Source of the DNA: Anas platyrhynchos | Lineage: Eukaryota > Chordata > Aves > Anseriformes > Anatidae | Length of the DNA stretch: 64,000 nt | NCBI RefSeq assembly: GCF_047663525.1 | Contig: NC_092621.1 | Coordinates: 83,472,501 to 83,536,500 of the forward strand | Direction of reading: 5' to 3' | Part shown: piece after piece, positions 48,569-60,320 of the stretch | Layout of the letters: each line of letters opens with the position of its first letter | Numbering within the stretch: position 1 is the first letter of the stretch | The notes under the pieces: model-generated | What the model was told of the DNA's origin: nothing | The model's database searches: none | What the model saw: the letters and a program-made list of their open reading frames with translations, nothing else | Program-made: the position numbers and the translations under genes

Positions 48569-48973
48569 GCACTGGTTGGCCGAGGGGGCATATTGGGACC
48601 GAGGGTGAGGAGGCGAGGAGGGATGTCAGGGTCTTTTTTTCCACCCCGCATGGTTTCCACCAGAAATACAAAGCCTCTACGTGAAAACGGGCCCGATCGG
48701 TTTTTAAACGTGATTGCAAAGAAGGAAAACAATTAACAAAAGGGACAGTGGGAAATTGTATCTGCCCTCCCTTCGCTTACCCCCAATTTTGAAAAATCAG
48801 GATAATGTGAGTAGTGTTTCAAAGCAGGACGGTCTGGCTGACAAGAGACTCACTGTTGGTAATCTCAATGATGGCTGTATAATAGTGTATATACATCTCC
48901 TTGTCTGTGCAGCCCTCCGTCAAGCTTAAAGCAATGGATCAAATCCAAAACTACAGGGTATAAAATATCCCCA

Positions 48974-48979
<6 letters not shown>

Positions 48980-49015
<36 letters not shown>

Positions 49016-49141
49016 AAAAGAAAAGAAAAGAAAAGAAAAGAAAAGAAAAGAAAAGAAAAGAAAAGAAAAGAAAAGAAAAGAAAAGAAAAGAAAAGAAAAG
49101 AAAAGAAAAGAAAAGAAAAGAAAAGAAAAGAAAAGAAAAGG
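48980..49141. repeat. A34 run followed by (AAAAG)n
   Basis: A homopolymer (48980-49013) then about 25 AAAAG units to 49141. This is the third large purine repeat within 1 kb. No retroelement body adjoins it on the left. Confidence 0.97.
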
Positions 49142-49189
49142 AAAAAAAAAGGAAGGAAGAAAGGATGGGAAAGGGCGGGGGGAGGCTCC

Positions 49190-49700
49190 TTGAAGGAGAA
49201 GCGGGCTGCGAGCTGTCCTATTGTGTTGGCTGAGGAAGACGTCCGCTGCCTGCGAGGCCGAAGGCCGGCCCTAAAACCACCTCCCGGCCAACACACCGCG
49301 GCCTCGGGGGTCGCGCTCGCTCCCCGCGGGGTTGGCGACGCGCACCGGGGGCCGAGCCCCACGCTGACACCCCCGCGGGAGCGCGCCCGGCCGCGTGTCC
49401 GCGCCCCGTGTGTCCGTGGGGCGGGCGGCGGGGACAGAGCGGGCACACGAGTGGACAGGGGGGACACGGGAGGAGACACAGGGGGCACAGGGCGGGACAG
49501 AGGGGACACAAGGGGGGACAGGGAGGACAGCGGCCTCCGCCGGCCTTTGTCTTCCAACCTCCGGCACCTTGCCCACGACCCCGCCGCCGACCCCACGGAC
49601 CACGCGTGTCCGTGTCACCCCTCGTTCCCTCGTGTGTCACCCCTCATCCCTTCGTCCCGGGAGCCTGGGGGCCTGGCCCCGCTCATAGCATCGCCTCCTC
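49190..49700. other. Orphan CpG island-like block
   Basis: CpG-dense 49240-49450, then GGACAC/GGGACA degenerate tandem units at 49430-49530 and C-rich sequence to 49690. No exon is recognised. Confidence 0.45.
49430..49535. repeat. Degenerate (GGGGACACA)n minisatellite
   Basis: Recurring GGGACA, GGGGACAC and GGAGACAC units over about 100 bases. Confidence 0.7.
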
Positions 49701-49738
49701 CCCACCTGCTTATTTGCAGGGGGCAACAAGAGACCCCC

Positions 49739-49761
49739 TTATATATATATATGTGTGTGTA

Positions 49762-49794
<33 letters not shown>

Positions 49795-49795
49795 C
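49739..49795. repeat. (TA)n/(TG)n then T16
   Basis: TATATATATATGTGTGTGTATATATATA followed by a T run. Same type as the larger tract at 15592. Confidence 0.9.
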
Positions 49796-49959
49796 CGTGT
49801 TTTGCCTCGCTTTTCCCCAGCCGTTGTTTGCGCTGCGGGGTCCGGTCCGCCGGTGACTTCATTACACAGACACACGAGCCTCCGCGTTTGCTCTCCTTTT
49901 GTCTTTTTTTCCTCCTCCGGGTTATTTTGGGGGGAGTCAGGTAGCTTTTGAAGAGCTGA

Positions 49960-50550
49960 ACCTGCTCTGCACAAAGAGCCAGTAAAGAAGGAGTTGGGAC
50001 TTAGATCCAAAGGCCAGAAAGCGCTTTAAACTCCCAGATTTGAGCCAAACTGCCTTTCTGAGCGGCGTTTCTGAGGCTGGAGAGCCACACAAACTTCCAG
50101 CAAAGTAGCTGCGGCTCCCTGAAGTGATAAATAAAACTAGTCAGGTACTTTTTCTTCCAGAGAGCCATACAAATTGGTCCATGTTGACAGATGTTTGTCA
50201 CTTAGTAACTTCTTTCCAAGTTTTTTTTTTTTTTTTTTTCCTCCCTCTCCCCTCCTCTAAGCCTTCTTCCGAGCTTGCTTTGTTGTTTTAAAATATGCAT
50301 GTCTCTCAGGAATGCAAGTCACGAGTCCAAACTTCGTGTCCAACCTCCCACAAGAAATGATCCTTTTATAGGGAACCCGATATGTCTCAATCTGCACTTC
50401 ACTCAAAGCCGCTGGATATAGGGCACTGGTCCCTGCTCAAAAATAACTCCGCTGAAACGCCTTTCCACCTAAAAAATCCCCGCGAATGACTCCCAGGGAA
50501 GAAATATAGCTCCCATAATTAAGGAAGGCAGCGGTCAGAGGGGAATGCAG
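49960..50550. other. Complex non-coding segment
   Basis: Non-repetitive mixed sequence apart from T18 at 50221-50239. Possible regulatory element; no coding evidence. Confidence 0.35.
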
Positions 50551-50556
50551 TCCGGA

Positions 50557-50612
50557 GGAAAAAAAAAAAAAAAAAAGAGAGAGAGAGAAAGAAAAAGAAA
50601 GAAAGAAAAAGG
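50557..50612. repeat. A run, (GA)n and GAAA units
   Basis: A18 followed by GAGAGAGAGA and AAAGAAAG units. Confidence 0.9.
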
Positions 50613-50925
50613 GCAGAGAGGGAGAGTTTTATTCCTGTGCCCGCTGCACTGGGCCGTCATTAGCAGCAGGTTTATCAGGACGAGCCTCTGAGGCAGCTCC
50701 GGGTGCATGGGGAGAAGGCGTCAGCTCATGACGAGCAGAGAAGAGGAGAGATTAAGGAGCAGAGCCCAACTCCGAGAAAAGAGTAAGTGACCCTCAGTAC
50801 AATGCAGGAGCCAGGGGACTGCCGGGCTTTGAATTGGCAGCCAAAGTTTGCTTGCAGGCGCGAACAATGGCGTGGGGGCAGGAGAAGGCGTGGGACGGGG
50901 CAGGGGGGGCCGGGGGCTGCGGGAA

Positions 50926-51010
50926 CGGGGATGGGACGGGGATGGGATGGGGATGAGGATGGGGATGGGGATGGGGATGGGATGGGGATGGGATAGGGGT
51001 GGGATGGGGG
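50926..51010. repeat. (GGGGAT)n minisatellite
   Basis: GGGGAT units with GGGAT, GAGGAT and GGGACG variants. It is the reverse complement of the ATCCCC family at 47754-48211, about 3 kb away in inverted orientation. Confidence 0.95.
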
Positions 51011-51069
51011 CAGCGGGGCGCGGCCTGGCCGTGCGGTGCCGCTGCATCACCCGGTCCCTTATTTACGTG

Positions 51070-51160
51070 GGAAAAAGTAAAAAAAAAAAAAAAAAGTAAA
51101 AAAAAATAAATAAATAAGAAAAAAAATGGAGGGGGAAGGAAGGAGGGAGGGAGGGAGCGA
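51070..51160. repeat. A runs and GGAGGGA purine tract
   Basis: A17 and AAATAAAT repeats, then GGAAGGAGGGAGGGAGG-type purines. Confidence 0.85.
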
Positions 51161-51235
51161 GAGAAACTTCCCAAGTGATGAGAAACAGATGAGTTCCTGC
51201 CTGGGTCACGTCTGCTGCGGGCCCTGATGCGAAGT

Positions 51236-51243
51236 GACGTCAT
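51236..51243. promoter_or_regulatory. Consensus CRE palindrome
   Basis: TGACGTCA, the full CREB/ATF site, at the left edge of an orphan CpG-rich block. Placement at a CpG island edge fits an active promoter, but no transcript is visible. Confidence 0.5.
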
Positions 51244-51970
51244 CAGTTACATACCCTCCGTCGTCAGAGCGAGCGGGACGGGGAGAGGGGAGAGGGGAGA
51301 AGAGCCTTCCCTCCTCCCCCGCCCCCCGTCGGGACAGGCTGCCCTCAGGACCACGCCGAACAATGCCCGAGTTGCCCCTGGCTGCAGACACCTTTCCCTG
51401 CGCGCCCGCACAGCCCAGCATATGGGAAGCTCGCAGGCCCGGCGCTCAGCGGAGCCGATAATGCATTATTTTTTTCGGCAATATTTACAGCGCCGCTTTT
51501 AATACGCACCAGATGGCTCGCGACGAGGCTACCAGCAGCCAGCGAGCTCCTCGGTTTTACTCGGCAGCGTTTTGTTACAATTACGCTCCATGCTGGGACC
51601 AATTTTACCGGTGACCTATTTTTCATATTTGTAGCTTTTTTTTTTTTTTTTTTTAATATTAAAAAAAACTCCTAAGGCAGGGCAGGGCTGAGGCAGGCGA
51701 GGAGCAGCCGCTGCTGCCCCCGGATCGCAGGCGGCTCCCCTCGTCCCGGGTAATGACACGCCGCCGCGCCTGTGCCTACGTCTGTGCGCAGATAAATAAT
51801 AGATACGCATATTTATCCCTCGTTTTTGATCAATAAAGCCCCTGTTTGTTAAACCTTAGCCCAGCGCGCTCGCCCTCCCGAGTGCGGAGCATTGCAGGCG
51901 GCTGACGGCGGTGGCAGCGCACCGCGCCGGGCTGCGCTCACCGAGCCGAGCCCCCCGCAAAACTCCCCGC
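51240..51970. other. Orphan CpG-rich region with AT-rich core
   Basis: CpG-rich 51260-51450 and 51690-51970 around an AT-rich centre with T19 (51637-51655). It contains a CRE-like TGACGTCA at 51236-51243. No coding evidence. Confidence 0.45.
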
Positions 51971-52319
51971 AAAAACGGGGCGTTCCGCTGCCGAGAGGAG
52001 AAACCCAGCCCCTCGAAGTCCCCGGGAGTCCCTAACCACTGACAGCAGGAAGCTGCGGGTGATGCATTCCTGCGAGCTACACGCCGCGCTGCCCAGGGCA
52101 AGGCGAGCAACCCTCGCCTAGAAAAAGCATCCCCGGGCTCCTCAGCCCGGTGCGCATCGAGCCGCAGCGGTTTTCTCTTCGAGTTTCTCCCCCTCCCCAT
52201 TCTCTGTACAGCACAGCGCCTGTTTTCGGTGTAAACGGCCAATTTACTCCTTCGCAGGTGTGCTCTCCCTTACACAAACGCTTTCCCCACTTTTATGGGA
52301 ACTGTTTTTTTTTTTTTTT

Positions 52320-52755
52320 CCTCTCCTGCTAAAATCACAGATGTTTATTTTATTGATATAACCTATACCTCGGTTATGCCGGGAATAGTATGCCTCAACT
52401 AACAGTCATTTAGCAAATAATAGAGGCGCTCTGGATGCTTTCCAATGTTACACATGTACTTGGTCATAAAATGATATGTGAAAAAATTAACATCTGCTTT
52501 CCTAAAATAAAGTGTTCCAAGTAGCTTTTTATGAATGCTTCCCTCATTTTAAAAAGAAATATGTAGAGATAAACTGGCATCCATATGTATAGCATATTTA
52601 TAATGGTTTTAGGATTTGAAGGTAGCTATTCATTGCATAAGCCATTTAGAACTGACGTTTTAAAAGCTACTTAACCTCAGACATCCTTGAATCTTAAAGA
52701 AGGATTCCCAACGATATTATTTAAAGAGGAATTTGCTGTAATTTAATTGCATATC
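52320..52755. promoter_or_regulatory. Candidate enhancer-like AT-rich segment
   Basis: About 430 bases of complex AT-rich sequence, free of simple repeats, between CpG-rich blocks. TAAT-containing and ATTTAAT cores are frequent. Function is inferred. Confidence 0.35.
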
Positions 52756-52759
52756 AAGG

Positions 52760-53430
52760 CGGAACCGTGCGCGGGCACGGCCCCGGATGCTGCGCTCGAC
52801 GCCGCTCCAGCGCCCGGGATTTTCTTTACCTGCGCCCCCCGCGCCCCCCCGGGACCCCCCCTTGTTCGGAGAGGGGGCAGCGGCGGCGACCCTCCGCTGG
52901 GCGAGACGAGGCCCCTCTGCAGGTGGTCCGGGGGCACCCCAAGAGACCCCCGGCTCCCCATGTCCCGCCCCCCCCCCCAAAAAAAAAAAAAAAAAAAAAG
53001 GGAAAACATAGAAAAAAAGGGGGCTTTTAAATGCTCCCATGGCTTTTCGAAGGGGGTAACCCCCAGCCGGGGCGCTCAGGGTGGGGGAGCACCCCTGGGG
53101 CGTGGCTGCACCTCGGGACCGGGCAGGGTGAGCTGGTGGGGAGAGAGGGGGTGAATACCCCCCCCCCCCAAAAAAAAAAACAAACAACCTTTGCTGCCCC
53201 CAGACCCACTTTGGCCGCTGGTTGGGGGTGCCCAAGCAGCACCCCAGCGCCTGGGGCCTACCCTGCCCTGCCTGCTGTGGCCTTGCAAGCCAGGGCCGGA
53301 AAAGACGGGGGGGTCACAACCCCCCCTCGGGTCCCTGTGACTCCCCCCGGGTCCCTCTGTGCCCGGCCTGCCCCTTGGGACGTGGGGCAGGTGGGGGCAA
53401 TGGCCCCGCTCTGAGTGACAGGGAGCTCCA
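52760..53430. other. GC-rich block with C runs and A runs
   Basis: CpG-rich to 52960, C11/A20 junction at 52967-52999 and a second C/A junction at 53158-53179. Open frames on both strands are artefacts. Confidence 0.4.
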
Positions 53431-54033
53431 TATCTTTTTTCTTTCTTTCTTTTTCTCTCTCTCTCTTTTTTTTTTTTTCTTTTTCTTTTCTTTTTCCCCA
53501 AAAGGCTGGCCAGAGAACCGCTGCTCATACGGACATGAGGATTTCCAGCGCTCTGCTGAGCTCCCCTTTTATTTGCTTTGGTGGGGTGGTTTGTTTTCTC
53601 TGCCACCAAGGCTGGTCAAGGGAAAAGCGGGCTTGGGGGTCAGCAGGGAAAAGTCGTGTACAATTTCTGGGAAAGAAAAAAAAAAAAATAAACAAAAAAT
53701 CCCACACAAGTCTGACTGGGTTGGTAAAATCATTAAAATATGTTAAGTGACATGAAGTTTGGATTTATGTGGACACACCGGACAGAAAGTGGACAGAGTC
53801 AGCGGGGAGAGTCACGCTTTAAGACAGGGGGTCTTTATTTAAAGATGGTGTATTTATGGGGAAAGAAAGGGAATATCTTACAAAGCTCTGGCTATACCCC
53901 CGATAACAAAACCTGTCACATCTTTACTTCTTGCTAGAAAAGAGCGAGTGTCCTCATTTGAACATCTCTAAAGTGATTATTAGATTCCTCTCCGAGAAAT
54001 CGGTTTGTGAGACTGAGCCCGGAACACACAGAC

Positions 54034-54064
<31 letters not shown>

Positions 54065-54429
54065 TGTGGGGGAGAGAGAGGAGAGAGAGAGAGAAGGAAA
54101 GAGAGATTTGTTCACACTGTGTCCATCTCCTATTTTACCTTCTCAAAAACCACTGGAGTATCCCTCCATCCACTGTCCTACCTAAGGACCTTTCGTTAGT
54201 ATAAACAAGCCCTGATTTAAAATAAAATATTTGCACTAAGGGAGAAAAAGGGGAAACAATAAGAAATCCAGTAGTTGTTGCAGTAGTAGTTATAGTCGTA
54301 GTACTAACAGTATTGGTAGTAGTAGTTGTTGTTGTTGTTATTGTTGTTGTTATTATTACTATATCCCACCCCCTCAAATAAGATCTGAGAACTTTTTTTT
54401 TCCCCCGAGAGTGTGAAATGAAGGACACA
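53431..54429. other. Non-coding sequence with pyrimidine, A-run and triplet tracts
   Basis: CT/T-rich at 53431-53500, A run at 53669-53688, complex AT-rich at 53730-54010, A28 at 54033-54061, GA repeat at 54070-54105, and degenerate (GTT)/(GTA) triplets at 54270-54360. No exon. Confidence 0.4.
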
Positions 54430-55185
54430 AAGACAGTGGTATATCAGTGAAAAGAAGAAAGTGGCCTTTTAATGAGAACTAAAGAAAACTAAAACGTAGA
54501 TGAAGTGTACCGTAAAAGCTGCTTCAAAGTACAGTGTAATTCCCCCGAGTTCAGCCATCACGTAGATTTGGTAATTGGGAGTTTACTGCGCAGAGGTAAG
54601 GCAGCGTGGTGTGGATAACCCCGCATTTTTTCCCTTCAACAATTACAGATAGGTTTCACAGGCTGTCTTTGCGGAGAGCCATGAGGCATTAGGGACCCTT
54701 CGCTGCTGCAAATGAAGGAAGAGCCAGTCAACACCACGGAGAGGCAAAACAAAACAAAACAAAAAACCCAACCACCTACCTGCGTGCACCAAGTTTAAAT
54801 GATTTCCCCCTCTCCTAATCGTGGTCCTGGCTGCAGATGGACTCTAACAGGGGCGATAACATCACCAACTAGCTGCTGCTACCTTTACTGGCGTTTGCTT
54901 CTATGCCCGGCTTTCACTTGGTGTTTATTTTCCGACCTGAGCTTTTGCTGTATCACAAAAAGGCTCCACAAGTAACAGAGCAATAAATCCTACAAAAAAT
55001 AAGACAGATTTCCTCATCGATGTGTAATAAAGTTAAAGGACATTGTTTTGTCAGACAAGCGCTAAGTAGAAAATAAATCTTTGGGTCTGGGGAAACAAAA
55101 CGGAGTGCTGTTGGCATGTGTGTAAATTTACTTTTAAAAGCAATAAATCAATGTTAAATTAAACAGCTGGGTTCCCTATCTCGGA
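54430..55185. promoter_or_regulatory. Candidate enhancer-like AT-rich segment
   Basis: About 750 bases of complex AT-rich sequence with only a short (AAAAC) patch at 54747-54765. Similar in look to intron 2 and the upstream AT-rich elements. Confidence 0.35.
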
Positions 55186-55189
55186 GAAC

Positions 55190-55420
55190 CTTCCACATCG
55201 GAGGAAACCTCACTGGTGGAGCCCGAGATTTAATAACGGCGCCCCCCGAGCCCAGCCCCGACCCTGGCGCAGCCTCCGGCCCCTGCCCCGGCCGCGCCGC
55301 CGCTTCGGGACCCGCCGGGGGCCGGGGGCAGCCCCGGGGGGGCGCACGGAGGCTCCCCCCTCCGCCCCGATCCGCGGGGTGCCCGGCACAACCGCCCCCG
55401 CTGCCCTGCGCCGGGGTTAA
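55190..55420. other. Small CpG island
   Basis: About 230 bases of very high CpG, sharply bounded, between AT-rich segments. No coding evidence. Confidence 0.45.
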
Positions 55421-55654
55421 GCAGCGTAACCTGCCCGAACAGCTCAATACTGTTATTATCTCGGTGCTAATTTCATCATTTCTGCATCACGGGGCAGATG
55501 CAGGGCGCTGCCCCAGCGGGAAGTGGGGCTCCGGAAGGACGGCTCCCCATCGCAGGGTGCCACGCAGAAGAAATGGGGTGCACCTGCTTGACACGGCACC
55601 TCGGGCGTCGTGGTCCTACCGCATCTCGATCTGCTTCCCCACATACTGACAGGG

Positions 55655-56083
55655 ATGGAGAGAGGAGAAGAAATGGGGGGCGAGGGAGATAAAAATTGAA
55701 AAATAAAGAGAGGGAGAAAGGAAAGGGGAAAGAGAGAGAAGGGAAAGAGATAGGAAGAAGGGAAAGAAGGGAAAAAAAAAGAAAAGAAATAAAAGAAAAA
55801 AATAAAGAAAAGGAAAAAAAGAGTAAAGATGAGAAAGAAAAGAAAAAAAAAAGAAAAGAAAGAAGGAAAGAAAAAGAAAAGAAAGAAAGCAGGAAAGGAA
55901 GAAGGAAGGAAAGAAGGAAAGAAAGAAAGAAGAAGAAAAGAAAGAAGGAAAGAATGAAAGAAAGAAGGAAGGAAAGAAGCTAGAGAAGGAAAGAAGGAAA
56001 GAAAGAAGGAAAGAAAGAAAGAAGGAAAGAAAGAAGGAAAGAAAGAAGGAAAGAAAGAAAGAAGGAAAGAGAGAAAGAGAGAA

Positions 56084-56142
<59 letters not shown>

Positions 56143-56191
56143 GAGAAAGAAAGAAAGAAGGAGAGAAAGAAAGAAAGAAAGAAAGAAAGAA

Positions 56192-56272
<81 letters not shown>

Positions 56273-56300
56273 AGAAAGAAAGAAAGAAAGAAAGAAAGAG

Positions 56301-56355
<55 letters not shown>

Positions 56356-56382
56356 AGAAGAAAGAAAGAAAGAAAGAAAGAG

Positions 56383-56461
<79 letters not shown>

Positions 56462-56492
56462 AGAAGAAAGAAAGAAAGAAGAAAGAAAGAAG
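55655..56492. repeat. Long polypurine tract, mainly (GAAA)n with GGAA and GAA variants
   Basis: About 840 bases almost without pyrimidines on the + strand. It is degenerate GA/GGAA-rich to 55860, then increasingly regular GAAA tetramers, interrupted by GAAGAAA and GAGA units, to 56492. Minus frames read Phe/Leu/Ser for over 300 codons and are not a gene. Triplex (H-DNA) prone. Confidence 0.98.
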
Positions 56493-57110
56493 CCAAAGAG
56501 ACTTGCAGTAACATTTTTGCACTCTGATGTAGACAAAACACGAATCAATAAGTTATTAAAAACCCCAAACAACAAAAGCATTATTGCAGAGCAGAAAGCA
56601 GCATGGCTTTCTGTTAGGGAATGTCTGTATCTGATTGAAAATGTTGAAGTTACCAAGTAAAATTTTTAAAGGACGTGACAATAAAGGTATTTGGACACAC
56701 AGCCGTTCACCGGTGTCAGTCGTTTCCTTCCAAACACAGGGACAGGGTTCGGACGAGGGACTTGCGGTGGCTCCGCAGCAGTGGGAGCGCTTCAGATGCC
56801 CTTGCAAACCCACTCTGGTGTCTACACACCACGGGTGTATTGGGTTATTTTTGCCGAAACAGTGCAAACACGAGGTAGAAGCATTTATTTATTAATTTAA
56901 CTATCTACCCACTTAATTATTTATTTTCCCCTGGAGCCCTGGAAGTTCCAGAAAAGAAAGGTGACCCTTCACGGGACGGGAGCGGGACCGGAGATTTAAT
57001 GTTCGCCTTGCCTTTGTTTTGCTCTCTTTGGAAGGCGGATCTAAACACACGGCAAACTTTGATTGCTTGTTTGTTTGTTTGCAGATAAGGGCATTTTCGG
57101 AGTCCAAGTT
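56493..57110. other. Complex non-coding sequence
   Basis: Non-repetitive, moderately AT-rich sequence with TTAATTTAAC and TTAATTATTTATT segments at 56890-56930. Short open frames only. Confidence 0.4.
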
Positions 57111-58100
57111 TCACTCGCGGCACCGCTGCGGCTGTCACGCAGCACTCAGCGCATCCCGTTTTGCCCCCCTTGTCAAACCACCTTGGCTCTCCGGGCGCAC
57201 CCAGGTCCCTTCTGGGAACGCGCCATTGCTGCGGCTGGCAGGGCCGGGAATTTCGGATATTTCCCTTCCAGGGCAGCTCTCTGGGACACCGAGCCCTGAG
57301 GGCTGATGACTGCCAGCCAGGTGCGCGCCGCCCGCCCCCCCCTCCCCCCCTACACGCCGACACGCGTGTGGCGCAGCGCGTTCGCGCGGAATTAATTAGC
57401 GAAGACGGAGAAATAGATTATCCTAATAACCCCCCGGACAAATGAAGGACAAAGACCGGAGGGGTCCCCCCGGGTGCCGAGCGGAGCCGCCTCCGCGCCC
57501 CCCTCTCCGCTGCGGCGGGACGAGGAATGGGGGGGTGGGAAATGGGGGGGCGAGGGGAGCGCAGCCCCTCCGCGCCTCTCCGCTCCTCTCCGCGTCGTCG
57601 CCGCCCCGTGGCCGGTTCCCGTGGCCGGGGCTAGGTGGCGCTCCGCCTCGCGGCACCGCCGCGCCGCCCGCCTGCACCCGCGGGGGGCTCCGCGCCCGCG
57701 CTGCCGGGCGCGCAAAACCCGCGCAGCCCTCGGGGGGGGTGCACGGAGCTGTGCGAGCCCGGGACGGGTGCCCCGCAGCCCGGCACAGCCCCAGGGGAGG
57801 TGGAAAAGGGGCGCGGGGAGAGCCCCCCGGTGCCCACGCGTGTCTGCGGGCGCGCAGCGGTGTAGGTGGCGCCGCGGGTGTGGGCTGGGTGGGAGCGCAG
57901 AGGCGCTCCGTGCCGCGCTGCCACGAAGGCAGCAGGACAGCTGCGATGGGTTTCGAGGGTCGGGAAATCAAACACGGGCCTCTGGTCCCCACAGGGCTGC
58001 GCGTGGTGTGGGCGTTTTTGAGGATTTCTCCCCAAGGCGAGAGCCAGCACCCGCGGTGGGGATGGACACCTCTGAGCTCTAGGCAGCGCGGGCATCCTTC
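57111..58100. other. Large orphan CpG island
   Basis: CpG-dense over about 900 bases, strongest 57440-57900, with many CGCG clusters. Open frames on both strands of about 200 codons are Arg/Pro/Ala/Gly-rich and domain-free. A TTAATTAGC core lies at 57391-57400. It may be the promoter of an unknown lncRNA or a Polycomb-type island. Confidence 0.5.
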
Positions 58101-58918
58101 CCAAATTCACCCGCAGCATTGCTAGGGCTTCTTCCCAATTCCTGCATTTAAAGAGTAAACGGCGTTTTGGGGCAGAAGAAACCCTCTCTTTGCGGGACAA
58201 ACCGCTAAAAAAAGTTCCTGGGGGAGATCAAGCCGACAAAGAGCGGGCAATGTCTTACAGCCCATCGGGCTGCGGCGTTATCACCACCAACGCTGCTGCT
58301 GTTGCTGCCACTAATTGAACAGGGAGGTTTCCATCATTTGCATCAATCCTGCGGCACCTTAAGGAAAGTGGCCTATGAGACGGGGAAAAGTAATAGTAAA
58401 CAGTGATTCACCGAGCGCTGTCTTGCGGAGCGCTCCCGCAGGCGAGGGAGATGCTGGGCTGCTCATTTCGGCTCATCTCGGGAGCGTGGCGGCTCCTTCC
58501 TCGGCGGGAGGGATCCGGAGGAGTTTGAGTGGCCTGATTGGTAAACTTTATTAGGGATTTCGGATCGGATTATTCGGATTTGGTGCCGTGGGATCTTTGT
58601 GGAGTCTCTCTCTCCCTCAATAGGTGTTAGGCTGTAACTAGGAGGCGCTGAAAACCTAAGGCGGAAAATTTACAACTTGATCAGCTCCAAACCACACACA
58701 CCAAAAAAAATCTGCTACTGTTGCAAACATATGTTACGGATTAAGTTAAGCAAATGGCTCTAGTTTTGCAAGGTTGAAAGCTGATAATGAAAACTTATAT
58801 GCTAAAGAGTTTGGCTTTTGTTCTAACTCCAGTTCCTTAAACGCCAGCAAATCCCATTTACCTTTCTGAAAAAAATAAATAAAATAGGAATAAAAACAAT
58901 GCCCTCCATCTAGCTGGA
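58101..58918. promoter_or_regulatory. Candidate enhancer-like segment
   Basis: Complex sequence with short GCTGCTG patches at 58290-58310 and AT-rich parts at 58520-58880. It is bounded on both sides by CpG-rich DNA. No coding evidence. Confidence 0.3.
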
Positions 58919-59680
58919 ATGGGAGCCCTGTCACTTGCCCCTCTGGCGGAGCTGAGCCTGCCCCGAGCTCTACATTTATCTCCAGGTATTCGTTTCAGGC
59001 AGTGGGCACGGCGGGGCAGGCAGCCCTTGGGGTCGCACAACCCCCCACGGACCCCCCCGAACCCCTCTCCCGAAGGATCCCCGGCACCCAGGGGTACGAA
59101 TCTGATTTTCCTGCCCCCTCTCCCCTCCGCACGGCGGACCCCGCACTCTCGTCCCCGCCAAGCCCGCGATGAGGAAGACTGCGGCGGGGAGAGCGCTTTG
59201 GGGAGGAAGGTTGCACCTGAAGGTGACCCCAGCCCGCCCGCAGTTCGCCCCCTTGGCTGCCCCCCATCTCCCCTGCCTTGGCTGCTGCGGTGGGAGCGGG
59301 GGGCTCCCTCTCGCACACATCACCTGTCGCGATACGGCTACAGGGACAAAACCGGGTCCGCTGCACTCCTGGAGGTGAGGGCTGGTGCCCCCTTTATTTC
59401 TCTGTTACTTGTGGAGCCCGAGGAAAGGGGCTGAAGGCCCGAGTGGGGGGTGTCTCTGTGGGCACAGAGCTGGGGAGGGGTCTCCCTGCTGCTTGCGGGG
59501 CCAGGAACGCGCGGCCGCTTCGCTGCCCGTCGGCTGGCAGCAGGGATGCGACACTGATAAATGGCCGGGAAGAGGAGAAGCCACCCCAAAAGACATCGGG
59601 GTTCACAGGAGGAGGGGGCGAGAAAAGCGCCAAGGGGGTCCCGACACTCCTCCTCTGGGCTGGGGGAGATTTGTTTATTC
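58919..59680. other. Orphan GC/CpG-rich block
   Basis: GC-rich sequence with open frames on both strands of about 150 codons. None shows a domain or convincing splice structure. Confidence 0.4.
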
Positions 59681-60320
59681 CTTTCGAAGAGAAACGGGGG
59701 GGAAAAAAATGTCTCCAGAAAGACAAATAAAATACATTTTGCTCTGTTCGTAGGGGAAAGTTTCCACGCTCCCCAAAGCCCTCACGGATCAAAATGCGTG
59801 TGAACGACCCTGTCTGTCCCGCGCAGGGAGTGGGGACAGCGCGGGGGGACGCGGGCTAAGGGGCAGGAGGGGAAGGGAGGCAGAGAATTAGGGACCTAAA
59901 AAAAAAAAAAAAAAAAAAAAAGAAACAAAAAACCAAAAACAACAAATCCTAAAACAACAGGGAATAAAAACAAACACCATGAAACGCAACAAAGTCTGGA
60001 CACTCGGAGGCCAAATCCAAAAAGTTGGGGCGGATCCGAACGAAACTCCAGCGCCTGCGTTTGCTTTTAAAGAGCTCGAAGAGCTCAGGGCTCGGTGGAG
60101 AACTGGGGGTGAATTTTCCCGACCATTGTGAAGGCGCAGTGGGGTTCCAACTTTGTTTCCGTCTTCCCTTAATATATATACTTATACGTGTACATTTATT
60201 TATAAAGAAAGAGCGGAGAAGAATAAATAAAGACGAAAAAAGAAAGAAAAATAAATTAAAAGGGCAAATAGAAAATAAAACAAAAACATTCCAGACGAAT
60301 ATTCAGCGCCGCAAGACATT
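59681..60320. other. AT-rich non-coding sequence with A runs
   Basis: A23 at 59899-59921, followed by AAAACAAC-type A-rich sequence to 59990. A-rich low complexity at 60205-60290. No gene. Confidence 0.45.

Noticed and set aside
47692..48732. Gly/Met/Asp and Pro/Ser/Leu-rich open frames
   Set aside because: Direct translation of hexamer and pentamer arrays.
47754..49141. CRISPR-like array
   Set aside because: Direct repeats are 5-6 bases with no spacers, in a vertebrate genome.
55456..56656. Two overlapping 346-361 codon minus-strand frames rich in Phe/Leu/Ser
   Set aside because: Translation of the (GAAA)n polypurine tract; no complex sequence or domain.
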